A stretch of DNA of 64,000 bases. Origin: Plasmodiophora brassicae. Lineage: Eukaryota > Endomyxa: Phytomyxea > Phytomyxea > Plasmodiophorida. Shown one piece after another: positions 21,250 through 33,679 of this stretch (position 1 is the first letter of the stretch; every line of letters starts with the position of its first letter). The notes under the pieces are model-generated. The model worked only from the letters and a program-made list of their open reading frames with translations, ran no database searches and was not told the DNA's origin. The stretch covers positions 868,001 through 932,000 of the forward strand of contig CP145413.1 in NCBI GenBank assembly GCA_036867785.1. Direction: 5' to 3'. The position numbers were made by a program, and so were the translations under genes.

Positions 21250-24169
21250 ATGGCAGGTGACGGTGGGACCGGGGTCGTGCCGGTCGACCTCACCCTGATC
21301 GTCCGCGAGGGGACCGCTGAGCCCGATGGCGAAGAGCGTCGTCAGCCGCGCCCGATTCCATTATCGCCGTTCAGTGTCGATGCGGCAACGACGTCGTTGC
21401 CGTCGGGTGAAGCCGGTGGCGATCCCGTATCTGTCCCTGGATATGACATAACGTCATTGCCGAAGCTGGTGCCACTTGCCGAAGGCCTCCCTGGCGGATC
21501 CGCATTTCGTGACGAATCCGACCTGGAACGTCAACTCCAGGATATGCTCGACGAGGCCGCTGTCGTTCCGGATGACATCATCCCAGGGGCAGCTTCCGGG
21601 CCGCTTCAGGAGGTGGCGCGTTTGAAGCGAGAGGTCCTCGACGAAGCCGTACCGAACTTCGACGACGCGCTTCGGAAGCGCTGCGAGGGGCAGATTATGC
21701 TCGTCGGCAGTATCGACACGAAGACGATCGAGCGCGAGGAGCAGCGCCTAGAATCGCAACGGATCCGCGCCCTGCAGGAACAGGCCGCCAGGGACAGGGC
21801 CGCCGCCCGCGCAATGGTCTTGCGGGAACGCGCCGCCAAGGCCAAGGTTCTATCCGAGACCCGCGAGACCATGAAAGGCGTCCGCCTTCGCGAAGAACGA
21901 CTGCGCGTCCTGCACGAGGCGCACCTTCGCGAGCAGCAGATCGCGTTCCGGCATGCCGAATCGAACCTGCACCGCGTGCTGCTGGATAAGATGGGCACCT
22001 TAAGGTCGTTCTACGGCGAGGTCCAAACGGCCGACGATCTGTACGGGGGCGCACGATCTCGAAAGTACACAGTCGAATGGACGGGCGCCCCGCAGCCGAT
22101 CCGAATCCGGATCGACACGATTCGTGCGGTGAAGAACAAGCTGGCGGCCGGCAGGTACGTCGTTCTGGTCAGCCTGTTCGACAAACTCGGCGGCGTCGCC
22201 CTTCACTGGTCCGGCCTGGATCGGGAACGCTGGTGCGGGAACACACCCAATCCTGTGTTACATTCTGGAAAGTTTTACGACCTCGACCTGTCCTTCTCCC
22301 AGGACGACAACCGAATCTACGTCGCATGCCCATGTAGAGATCGTCACGATTCGCAATGCGTCCGTCTCTGACCATGACTCTCGTTTAGCTCGAAATCAAA
22401 TCCGCCCGTCGATGGCGCTCGTATTTGAATTGTTCCTGTGCCGGGGACGGCATTCTCCTTCGAACCAGGTGGTCGGATGGGGTGCGTTCCCGTTGTCGTT
22501 ACCGGATTCGAACATTGTTCATGGGCGGTACCGGGTCCCGTTGCTTCGAGGGCCCGTCGACACGTCCATCGTCAAGTACGACCAGATCGAAAGGCGTGTT
22601 TGCAATGACCTAGATAACTGGCTGGCGAACCTGTATTTCGACGTTAGGCGCTTGTCGGGCATCCTTCCTGGAATGCCGGACGTGCATGTCTCCATGCAAT
22701 TCACGAATCGCCTGCTTCACATCCCCGAGCAGGACGCCGGCAAAGCCGCCGAGTCCACCACCATCGTACAGGTCGAACAGACGTCAAGTTCCAGTACGTC
22801 TACGTCCATGTTTGACGAGAACCCGGAATGGGCCAGTGAAGGGCCGTCGTTCTTGGAACCCGCTCATCCCACCCTGCGGGCCAAACAGCTGGAACCATAC
22901 AGGTATGGCTACTCCTCGTGCGGTTATCGAACGCGGCCAAACACAGTGAACAGGTTTCACCTGTCGACTGAGCACGAGACGCGGTGGGGTAGCGCATTGC
23001 CGGAACGATTACGGTTCCTGAAGAACGAACTGCTCGCCGACCTGTCGTTGACGAAGTGGCGCACGGCGGACTTCTGGCTCATGATGACGCTGATCGGCGT
23101 CGTGTGTTGGTTCCGAATCTACACGCACTACGTGGCCGAATGGCTGCTGCTGAACCTGCTCACTGTCCCCGTCCTCGACTTCTCCATCAAGGTCAGCAAA
23201 TGCGTCTCACTGCGTGATGATGGCATGCTCATCGTCATCTCAGGGCTACTCTGTATTGATACGGTACCCGGTTGATGCGATCACGATGGCGGGCGAGATA
23301 GCCGTCGTACTTATCGGTGGTGCTTTCAACCTGGCATTGTTCGTCATGATGTCGATCGGGATGTACACTGCGCAGCAAGTCCTGGATTCGTTCCCTGCGT
23401 CCGTCTCCCGAATCATGTTCGCCGGTGGCCTTGCCACCATTCTAGACCCCATCCTGGTCTTCATCGTCGACGCCTCCATTCAGAACTGGAACGGCGATGC
23501 TTTCAAGCTGTACAATTACTTCCAGGTATGGACTGCCAGTACCTGACCCCGCGTTCCGGTTAACAATACTTGGGCCAGGCCTCGGACGGGTCTGGAGTAC
23601 CTGGCATATTCCTGACCTTGTTCCTGCTGTCGATCTATCTCGTCGTAGCCGTCACTGCCTTCTACACGTACATCCTACGGGTGCACATGAACGGACGCAT
23701 GCTGGACGTGTACCATCGGCTTCGTGGGGACCCGTCCAGCTTCTTCGTCCCGGAGGACATGGAGATATCGTTGCGCAACCTGCGATGGATCGTGGGACGC
23801 GCCCAGAAATGGAAAGGTGCCGATGGATCATCCAGAAAGATCGTCACGACCGTGTTCACGTCGTCCGACCACCTGGATGCCACGTTCCAGGAGCGGTCGA
23901 TACATTTGGCGATCTATACGCAGGCGATGAACGGCGAACGGGAACTGTTCCGACATTTCCTCAGGCGTGCGGACGGCACCATCCTCGAGTTATTCGATTC
24001 GGCGGACGCCTTCGATAAAGACGCGACAGACGGGTCGATGGCCGCCGACCCCAACCTGCTGGACGAAATGTTGGCGCTCAAGCCACCCACGCAAACCAAC
24101 GCCAAGGAGAAGATGCCGGCGTCTCCGCCTGACCGAACTGACGAGACGCAACGGCTTCTGCCTTCGTAA
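21250..24169 (+). CDS. OFCC1/Opo-like protein: coiled coil, C2-like domain, multipass membrane region
   Basis: Four exons (21250-22333, 22389-23191, 23244-23525, 23579-24169) join in frame to 919 residues. Residues 1-130 are low complexity. Residues ~150-250 form a charged coiled coil ending IAFRHAESNLHRVLL. Residues ~260-460 look like a C2-type beta domain (YTVEWTGAPQPIRIRI, YDLDLSFSQDDNRIYV, FELFLCRG). Several TMs follow from ~590 to 770 (FWLMMTLIGVVCWF, IAVVLIGGAFNLALFVMMS, GIFLTLFLLSIYLVVAV), then a cytosolic part with DVYHRLRGDPSSFFVPED. I recognise this arrangement from the orofacial-cleft-1 candidate/ojoplano family, which is spread through protists and whose vertebrate member affects epithelial morphogenesis and integrin traffic. 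The assignment is from memory of motifs, so it is moderate. No role in fungi is known to me. Confidence 0.6.
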
Positions 24170-24261
24170 ACGTTTAGAAACAATATAAATGAGACGGTAG
24201 CCGGTATACAGCGAGTTCGTCACACACTGTTTCCGTTATTCAGGTACGTCGTCGCCCGACG

Positions 24262-25659
24262 ATGACGACTACGGAGGAGGAAACAACGAGACTCCTTGGT
24301 GGGAGTCAGTCGCCACCGCGCCTGAGTCGTCTCGAAGCCTTCTCCATCAGTGTCAAGGTGCACGCGTTGCTCTTTAGAGGTGCCCGTTCCTTAAGTCTGC
24401 ACAAAAGTCGGTTGTTGGCAGCGGAATATTCGCGATCCCATACGGGTTCCTGCTGTCGGGTTGGCTGGGCGGCACCCTGATCCTGCTGGCCTGCTTTATC
24501 GTTACGTACATCGGTGTCAACATCCTCGTACAGTGCAAAGAGCAGGTGATCAAAGGCAACCCGGCGTTCGCTGACGACTACCGAACGTCCACCTGTAAGC
24601 CACCGACTTGGACAGCACCCGCCCCAGAAGCTCTAATCATTCTCCGCCTGCAGATGGCGACCTGTGCCATTGCGCGTTTGGGCGTAACGGCCGCCTTCTC
24701 GTTGAATCCTCGATCATGTTGCTTCAGCTGGGTACCGTCATCGTCTACGTGATTTTCATTATCGAGACCATGGGTACCGTATTCCCCAAGGTGCGCCAAT
24801 CGCTCCTTGCCGTTTCAGTGCTGGCCGTCCTGGTCCCTGTGATGCAAGTCCGCCGAGGCAGATGGATCACCATTATCGCCATTGCATCCGACACGCTGAC
24901 GGTTCTAGGACTGTCCTTGTTCACCATGCTGCTTTTCGCGGCAAGGTCGACGCCGAACGTCGGCCGTGCGACGCAGGCGTTCGGCGGCGGGGACTGGTGG
25001 TTGTTTATCGGGATCGCCCTGTTCTCCATCGAGGGCATCTGCATGGTCCTGCCCGTGAGCTCGTCCATGGAGCGCCCGGAACAATATCGCGCTGTCTGGA
25101 CCTCGACGATGGTCATCGTTTTCATCGCCTATTTGACGTTTGGTCTGGTCGGGTATATTGCATTCGGTAACGACCGACGCCCACCGTCGTCCTGTAATCC
25201 CGTCGCTGACGGGCGGCCTTGTCAGGTGACGGTACGCAGGACATTGTCTTGTTGAACCTGGCGGAATCGCCACTGAAGAGCACGGTCGAAATCATATACT
25301 GTACGGCGTTGGCGCTCTCGTGCCCGATCCAGGCTGTGCCGGCGTTTGAAGTCCTGGAGCGTACCAGCGCCGTCCACCCCGACCTTGTCGGCAAATCGCC
25401 GGGGTCCGCCTGGGCGCGGTTCTCCTTGGCAGTAACGTCTGTCATCGTTGCGTTCTCGCTACCCAGATTCGGAAAGACCGTCGCTGTGCTGGGATCCATC
25501 TCCGGGTCCGCACTGGCATTCGGCCTACCCGCCGCCATGCTTCTGAAACTTGACAGCACGATGTCCCGCTGCCGGAAGGCCTTCCTCGTGTTCCTCGTCG
25601 GCCTTGCAGGCATCGTTTTCGTAATTGGTGCCGCTGGCATGTCCACATTTGCCACGTGA
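24262..25659 (+). CDS. AVT/SLC36-type vacuolar amino-acid transporter
   Basis: Amino-acid/auxin-permease-family transporter, probably in the vacuole membrane. Four exons (24262-24357, 24408-24594, 24654-25166, 25226-25659) give 409 residues, usual for the AVT3/SLC36 group. TM1 carries the family signature SVVGSGIFAIPYGF. It is followed by GWLGGTLILLACFIVTYIG, then YGDLCHCAFGRNGRLLVESSI spread over the second intron, a QLGTVIVYVIFI helix, and further helices including WWLFIGIALFSIEGICMVLP and GLVGYIAFGDG, where the third intron interrupts the Gly codon. The N-terminus is short and acidic with an ETTRLL motif, a possible dileucine-type sorting signal (inference). It begins 92 bp after the stop of the OFCC1-like gene on the same strand. 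Confidence 0.88.
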
Positions 25660-25863
25660 CGCAATACAAGGATGATGACACACAAGGACACGACTAGAAA
25701 TAGCACGCAGGTGCAGCTGTACGTAGTGCGCTACACAGTGAACAACAGTGTGTGCCGACTGCCGACTGCCGACTGCAGGTCGACTACGCCCTACGGTCCC
25801 GGGGACTGTTGCCGGACTCCGTAGCGGACTGTCCGCGACCGCCTCTGTCATTGTCGAAACAAC

Positions 25864-28170
25864 ATGACAGCGACAAGCGCGTTCTCGGAGCCGGAATTCG
25901 CCGCCCATCGCATACGGGTCTTCGAGGAGATCTATGCCAGACAGCAGAAGGGGGTGGCTGAATCGAAAGGTTTGTAACGGGGTGGCCGTGGGCACCAGGA
26001 TGCTGACGATTCGTCCAGAGGCGATCACGGTGACGCTGCCGGATGGGAAGACGGTGCCAGCGATCAAGGGCGTTACGACACCGTTGATGATTGCAGAGTC
26101 AATTGCGATGTCGTTGGCAAAGTCGATTGTCATCGCGAAGGTTAACGGAAAGCTGTGGGACCTGACCCGCCCCCTCGAGCAGGATTCCACGGTGGAATTC
26201 TTCAAATTCGACTCCCCGGAAGGTCGCGATGTCTTCTGGCATTCGTCGGCGCATGTTCTCGGTGAAGCGTTGGAGTATCGGTTCAACCAGGGACGATTGT
26301 GCATTGGACCTCCGATTGAGTCGGGTGGATTCTACTACGATATCGCTCTGCCGAGCCAGGCTATTGTCCCATCGGACCTCCAGGAGATCGAGAAATTCAT
26401 TACCGACAAGATCGTCAAAGAGAAGCAGCCATTCCAGCGTGTCGTCCTAACAAAGGCCGAAGCGCTCGAAATGTTCAAGTTCAACCCGTTCAAGCTGGAG
26501 ATCATCAACGAAAAGATCTCGGACGACGATGTGTAAGCTGCCCAAGGTATTTCTGAAGGGTCTAATGTTGACGAGAAATGCTGCACAGGTGCACCGCTTA
26601 TCGCTGTGGACCGTTGATCGACCTTTGCCGTGGTCCCCATCTGCCTCACACTGGGTACGTGAAGGCCATCCGTGTTCACAAGAACTCGTCGGCCTACTGG
26701 AAAGGCAAGGCAGATCAGCCCGCGGTACCGTCGTCATTAGAAGCGTTTTGAATGCATGCCTGACTTGGGAGTAGCTGCAACGCGTCTATGGAATTTCGTT
26801 CCAGAGCGCCAAAGAGCTTAAGGAATGGGAGACGATACAGAAGCTGGCTGCGGATCGCGACCACCGAAAGATTGGCCGCGAACAGCGTCTGTTCTTCTTC
26901 AACGATCTCTCCCCGGGCTCATGTTTCTTCCTTCCGCATGGCACCCGTATTTATAACACTCTCATGGAGTTCATTCGGAATCAGTACTGGAAACGCGGAT
27001 ATCAAGAAGTAATATCTGTCGTTGATATGCTGACGCTGCGGTTCCTAACCACCATCATGACAGGTTATTACTCCTAATGTCTACAACGTCGACCTCTGGA
27101 AGACATCCGGTCACTACGAGCACTACCAGGAGCACATGTTTTCGTTCCAGTCGGACACGAAGGAATTCGCCATGAAGCCGATGAACTGCCCTGGCCACTG
27201 CATCATGTTCGGTCATGAGACGCGATCGTACCGCGACCTTCCTCTTCGGATGGCCGACTTCGGTGTATTGCACCGCAATGAAGATTCAGGGGCGCTGTCC
27301 GGCCTGACTCGGGTTCGACGGTTCCAGCAGGATGATGCCCACATCTTCTGCCGCTCTGATCAGATCGAGACGGAGGTTGCTGGCGTCCTCGATATGCTCA
27401 AGGAATGCTACGGAATCTTCGGGTTCAATTTCCGATTGGCCCTATCGACACGTCCGGAGAAAGCCATGGGCGACATCGCCCTGTGGGACGAGGCCGAAGC
27501 CGCTTTGCAGAAGGCGCTCGAGAAGTTCTGTGGCAACGACTGGAAGTTCAACCACGGTGACGGCGCTTTCTACGGGCCGAAGATCGACATCGAGGTGACG
27601 GATGCCCTGAAGCGACACCATCAGTGTGCGACGATCCAGCTGGACTTCCAGCTGCCCATCAAGTTCAACCTATCGTACAACACGGAAGACGTGGATTCGA
27701 AGGAGGTTACGCGCCCTGTGATCATTCATCGTGCGATTCTGGGCTCTGTCGAACGGTTCATTGCTATCATGGCGGAACATACGGGCGGCAACTGGCCGTT
27801 CTGGCTGTCACCTCGTCAGGCAATGGTCATCCCGCTCGCGGCCGCCTTCAACGACTATGCATCGTCTGTTCGTAACGAGCTTCACGCTGCTGGGTTCTTC
27901 GTCGACTGCGACCTGTCGCACCTTCAGTACCAGAAGAAGATCGCGCTGGCGTCGTCGTCGTCGGGCAACGCCAAGGCAGTAAAGGGCGCGTACGTCACCC
28001 GGTACAACTTCATCGTCGTCGTCGGCCCGAAGGACGTTGAGAACGGCACGGCTGATGTGCGCACGCCTGACAGCAAGCAGATCGGCGTGATGGCGATCGC
28101 CGACATCATTGCCTACTTCCGCCGTATGGTCTCGACGTATGGCGTCGATGATGGCAATGACCGTTCGTAA
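25864..28170 (+). CDS. TARS: Threonyl-tRNA synthetase
   Basis: Charges tRNA-Thr with threonine. Five exons (25864-25969, 26019-26532, 26589-26724, 26775-27008, 27064-28170) give 698 residues (human cytosolic enzyme about 720). In order: a short N-terminal extension; the TGS domain ([14 protein letters not shown]); the editing domain with [10 protein letters not shown], whose HxxxH is part of the editing site; [15 protein letters not shown]; motif-2 [14 protein letters not shown]; the zinc-site Cys in [19 protein letters not shown]; motif 3 ILGSVERFI; and the anticodon-binding domain starting [14 protein letters not shown]. No clear mitochondrial presequence is seen, so it is probably cytosolic, although alternative starts cannot be excluded. 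The stop lies 99 bp from the stop of the convergent TmcB-like gene. Confidence 0.97.
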
Positions 28171-28269
28171 CTCGTACTGTTGAAACATGGCATCGCTTCT
28201 GCTACTACTTCGCTTTTATGGGCTCCGACCGTGGTGTATTCTTTGTCTATATACGTGTTGTTCGCCTGT

Positions 28270-31200
28270 TCATCTGTAGTCGGGTAGCAGGTTCGCCATG
28301 CGCTTGATCCGCGTCTCATGGGCCGCAACGTCGCTAACCAGTGGCATCAACACCAACCAGTACACGCCGACCGTCACTACAGCGAAGACCAGGAGGATCG
28401 CCAGCGCCCAGGACCCATGCTGCTGTGATACGAGCGCGTTGACGCTCGACATATACGCGTTCATCTCGGCTTGCATCAAATCCTAGGCCACGCCTATCAC
28501 AAAATCGCCTGCCGGACGCGTCTTCTGCATACCTGCAGGTAGAGCGTCTCCATCTGCCACAGGCGATCGATCAGCGGGCCGACCTTGCCGAACGTTCGCT
28601 GTCGCAGGTTGTGCGCCGCAAACTGCGCGTGGGCCACGTAATCCAGAACAGCGACATGTAAACCGTTGGTCAGCAGCCCGCCGAAGGCTTGTGCACAGGA
28701 CCCGCCGGAAAAGTCGACGGCACCCGCGCCACATGGATTCCCGAACGTGAGGTCGGTGTGCGATTGAAACGTGGTGGCCCGTCCGACCAGGCTGACTGTG
28801 TTAGCCGCAGCGCTGCCGTACACCAAGTTGTTGTGCACGCGGGCCAGCTCGTCGATGGGGCCGGTGACGTCGGTGGACGCGTTCGACGCGGCCGCGGTCG
28901 ACAACGCGAACAGGACCTGGCGGGCGACGGCGCGCCGGTACGATGCCCAGTTGACTTCGGACGACGCGTGGCTGATGACCGGCTCGATGCCGGCGATGCC
29001 GACTTCGTAGAACGCCAGGAAGTAGGCCAGCATGACGGCCATCGGGATGAAGATCTTCATCATCAGACGTATGCGCTGTGACGACGACGCATGTTCACAC
29101 GCAGGCTAGACGAATCCGTCATCGGCGACTGACCTCGCGCAGCGATTCCCGTAAGAGCCGTTTCTCGAGGTCTCGACGCTTTCGACGCCGCTGCGAATCC
29201 CTTCGTCCCCAGTTTTGTTTCTGCATGCACTCTCAATGCGGCAGGTCTGCAGCTAGCCCAGGGCACCAACCTCTTGCTGCTCTGCCGCTGCCTTGGAGAG
29301 TTGTGTAGCGTCGATGAGAAATTCCAGATGCGACTGTGCTTGTTCCCGGTGCAGGGCTATGAGGTCGCCGGGTGTCTCAAGGATCCTGACGAGGAACTCG
29401 ACGGCTTCGTGTTCCGCCTGCATGCAGGAAATGTCAGGCCCAGGTGTGATGTGTAACCCTGATTGCAAACGTGCCTGCCAGACGATGGGGCGAATAACGA
29501 ACAAGGTCAGTGCGAAGATGACGATGCAGGAAACGATGACGATGGCAATAACGGTCTGGTTAAGGGAGAACAGGATCGCTGCCGCTCTGGCGTCATGCGA
29601 GAACGCGCTGGCGTTGTACGATAGCATCATCGGGTCTGTGAACAATTGAGTTTCGAAGGTGCCCTAATGCTTAAACATCCAACTTGCCTCTGTAGTTGTT
29701 CAGCAAGAAAAATGAATGACGATCCGACACGTTCGCTTCGTTGGCGATCATGCGGGCGTATAGAGCGGCAGTCCGCGTCGCATCCCACTGTGTGCTCTGC
29801 TGGATGACGACAGTGCCGTTGATGAGCTTCTCGACCGACAGGCTCGTCCCAAACGCCAGCCGGCGTTGCTCACTGCCCCAGTTGAAACGGTCTGCGAACA
29901 TGGCGTTCCCAACCAGGTTCATCTCATCGCCTAGGCTGGCGAGGGTTTGGCGCGATCCTGTCTTGCCAGACTTGAAGGCGTAGACCATCATGGCGATCGA
30001 GACGTCCAAGTATCTGCAGCAGGACATTACCGATCGTCACCTAGTGTGGCGCGCGCACCGGCAGACCTCAGCATGCCCACATTGTCGATGGCGATCAAAT
30101 TGGATGTCCATGAGGCCAGGAGCGATGCTGTCCAGGTGTGCATTGCGACACCGGCGGCACACGCAATCACAATGCTAAGTAGCAAATCCAAACGCAGCGC
30201 CCCCTATCGGAATTACGAATGTCAGTCTCTCTCCTATAGGTATCCCCGTGCCACTTACCAGTTGGCTACGCCTTGCCCTACGCTGAGCATCGACTGCCAG
30301 GGCGACCTCGTCTGCTCTGCTTCTGGCAGTGTTGCGCGTCGCAGTTGGTACGTCGGATTCTGGCTCCTCTGACGACTCGTCTGAAACCACAGTGCTGTCT
30401 TCTGACGCCTCCGTTTCAATCGTCTCTTCAGGCGCATCTGTGCTGCTTGCGGTCTGAGACGCTTCTTCTCCATCGCCAGATTCTTCAGATCCCTCGGCGC
30501 TCCTCTCTGAAGCGCTACCTGTCATCTTATCCAGGCCTTGAGCCTCAGCGTCAGCGCTTTCCTCGTTAACACTTCGATGGCCATCCTCTGGAGTACTTGT
30601 TCTGTGGAATTCGCCCTCCCCTACATCACGGCTCAGAAAGGGGAGCCGAAGACTTCAATCGTCATCACCTCTGCACACTAGCTGGACGAATTCAACCTTT
30701 CCGTCCCCCACGTCGAGTTGCTCGACGCATACCGTCGCCGTTATCGAGTCTACCCTGTCTTCACCTGTTGGAACACACGCATTACAGTTTGCCCTGTGAA
30801 GAGGTCGAGCTCCCTTGCCTTGCATCTCTACCAGCGTATCGCAACCGTGCTGGCCCATCAGTTGCTCGTGCTCAAGTACGTATCGCGGGATCCAGTTTGT
30901 TATAGGGAGCCGCTTCTGACTTACGGCATCTGTCGTGCATGTCAGTAGGGCACCTTCCGTTTCAATCCTAGGTGGGCGCCGCCTCGCCTGGATCTATGCC
31001 GAAGAATGCACCGAAATCGTTCGTGCAACAGATGAGGACCGGTGGCTTGGACGTATCTGCCTGGATTTCCACCATGGCGACTGCGTTCGCGTCCGGTTCC
31101 GGGCAGATTGTGCCCAGAATGTGCAACCGTTCATCATCGACGACGCATTTCAACGACAACGTTGCCACCAGTAGCGCCCCGGATGCGTGAAGCATTGGTA

Positions 31201-33679
31201 GTCGCTACATCAGTGCCAGTTAGTCATGCCGGGAGCCAGTGCCGGCAAGGCGAAGAAGCACCTGTCCCGTGTCGAAACTCTCGGTGTCCATGTTCTCCGC
31301 CAAGGTTTCGAACAGGTCGACGATTCGCTTGTGGAAGGCCAGGGGCGTGACCATCGCGAAATGCCTTCGCACCAGGTCGGATTTGACACGCCCGATCATC
31401 GTGCAGGCTTTCGCGCTGATATTGACGATAGCACCCAGGTCGCCGTCGTCCACTGACAGTAGAACGACTGCTTCATTGGCCGCCCCCTGCCATGCCGTCA
31501 GAACGGTTTCCCGACCAGAGGCAGTGCCGCTGCAGACCTTACTGCCTCCTTGTATTCGTGACGCTGAAGTTGTTTGCTTGCTGACGGCGTCTTCGAGCGC
31601 GTTCGCTTGCTCGAGCAGTTCATTGCCGCGCGTCGTGTCCTTCACGACGTACAGCATGAAGCCGGCGTAGGCCCTCAGGCTGTAGATATCATCCGAGAAC
31701 GAGTCGAACACGCTTTCGTACAGAGTCTCCGTCTTAGACATCTCTTCCGACATCTTGCCCATTAGGAGTCGCAACTGGACAACGTTTGGTGTGTCCTGGC
31801 CGACTTCGTCCCAGAAGGAGATCTATTGAACGATGTCAGCCTGTCAATCCTGACGAGAGAGCGGGTGTACCAAGGTATTTGTCGCCTCAGCGTCTTGCTT
31901 TCTGGCTAGTGCTAGATTGCTTTCGAAACGTAGAACGTGTGTCCCCTCGCTGGATTCCTGTGTCTCCGCAACGCTGTCCATGCCTCGCCGGCACAGGATC
32001 TGGTCCAGGATCACCTTCGAAATGGACGCCGCCTTGCTGTACATTTTGAGCGCCAGGAACGGGCGGTGCATACGATGCTGGTAGAAAGCACCCCGATACA
32101 TGTACATGGACACCGAGTTAGGGAACCTTACGAGTTTCGTCAGTAAGCTACTAGGCTGGACCACCGCAGGGCATATACCTTGACAAGGCGTCCGTCCATA
32201 GTTGCTCTGCTTCAGCCAGTTTGTCGTGATCGCCGTCGTACTGAAGCAAGAGCCGAATCTGCAGGTACGGTCAGGAGGCACGGTGACCTTGGAACGGACA
32301 ACGGGGGGAGCACCTTCATCTCGAATTCGAGAGCCGATTTCAGCTGCGCTGGTGCACGAGTCGCGACGGCGCTACGGCGAACCTCACTGATCAGGACGGC
32401 TGCGAACGCTATCAAGGGTATCCCAGCCACGAAAGCGACGAATGCCCCCGCGTCGGAACTGGCCCTAATGGACCCAGAGACCGGTGAGCCAACTCCATTG
32501 CAGAGGCGCAACGTGAGACGAACCCGGACGTGAATGCGTTGACAAGTTTACACGTTGCCGCCCACGCCACAATCCAGGCGCAGGCAGCAGTGAACTGGGC
32601 ATACCGAATCGAGTAGTACGGAAGCGTCATGGCGAACAGGTAGGCAACGAAGATGGCCTGCAATGTGATCGCCAACAGGAACGTAATGACAACAGCCACG
32701 GGCAACGATTGGCCCATACCCAGCATGATCGCTGAAGACGGTTCAGCAACTCGCTCAGCGCAGGCCATTTGGATACAGCATACCGGTTGTGAGGATGAGG
32801 ATCACTCGGGCGATGTTAGCGGTGCGGTGCGGCCCGGCCGTGATTTGGGATTTCAGCGGGCGCTGCTCGAACACGATCGCGACGATCGTAACGGAATACG
32901 CGCTGAACACGATCAGGGTAATCATCGCTCCCGTCACGACGGCTATATGCTGAGCCTCTGCCACGTCTGTCGTTAGGGCGGGCACTCACGTACACAGATG
33001 GCGTACACTGACCGTAGCACGACGCGGCCGAACCGCACGCCGTGCTGTTGATGAGAATGCAGATGATCGGTACGAACAGGATCGTTGTCGCCATGTGCGA
33101 CACACCCGCAATGACGGTGGTAGCGGCCGCTCCAATTGCAACTTTCTACATTGCTCGTGAACATCCTCGGCCCCGCAGCAGCGTTTGGAACGTACTCGTC
33201 GGTGGCGCGACCCCGCCATGGGCGCGATGATCGCGACAGCGACGATGGCGACTTGGACGGTCCACGCCAACGCAATCGATGGGCGATCTGTGATCATATC
33301 GAGGCGGGACGCCCCGATCACGGGGCCGAACGCTCTCGCCGCCGAACCTCTCCACCCGATAGGGTCGTCGGCCAGGAACAGCAGCGACAGCAACTGCAGG
33401 TACTCAATCTGACGAGCGGTCAACCCGGTCAGCTTCAGCAATGCGTTGTGAACGTTCAGCAAGGGGGCGACCGACCGAAGTGACGAGGACGGAGATCGCT
33501 GGAGACGACGTCATAGGCGGGGCATCGTTGAGGAGGCGTATGAACCCATCAACGTTACGCCTGGCGTTGTCTTTCCAGCGTCCGACACCGGACGAAGCGA
33601 CATCGAATGAATCGCTATCGGCAGCAGCGTCGTTGAGTCCCGTATGGCGAGACGCGAACGAGACGACGGAGTTCGCCAT
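28270..33679 (-). CDS. TmcB-like PAS-domain multipass membrane protein, copy 1
   Basis: Multi-exon gene related to tiny macrocysts protein B-like proteins: an N-terminal TM block, a helical-repeat cytosolic part, a PAS domain and a C-terminal TM block. The start is MANSVVSFAS (33679). First exons are 33679-33476 and 33408-33196, then one starting at 33145. Residues match copy 2 (53346-60280) segment by segment: EYLQ near the first TM; SYVAYLF-type helices at 32.6 kb; RFPNSVSMYMYRGAF (32.1 kb); a PAS-like stretch VVLLSVDDGDLGAIVNIS (31.4 kb) continuing at 31.1 kb; then TMs IAIVIVSCIVIFALTLFVIRP (29.5 kb), MKIFIPMAVMLAYFLAF (29.0 kb) and a last TM with ANLLPDYR at the stop. A Ser/Glu/Asp-rich insertion near 30.3-30.5 kb is absent from copy 2. 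Ligand unknown. Internal splice sites between 28.5 and 32.9 kb are only partly resolved. Confidence 0.75.

Noticed and set aside
28497-29063. Separate small membrane-protein genes within 28.3-33.7 kb
   Set aside because: Each open piece aligns in order with exons of the copy-2 TmcB-like gene, so they are exons of one gene.
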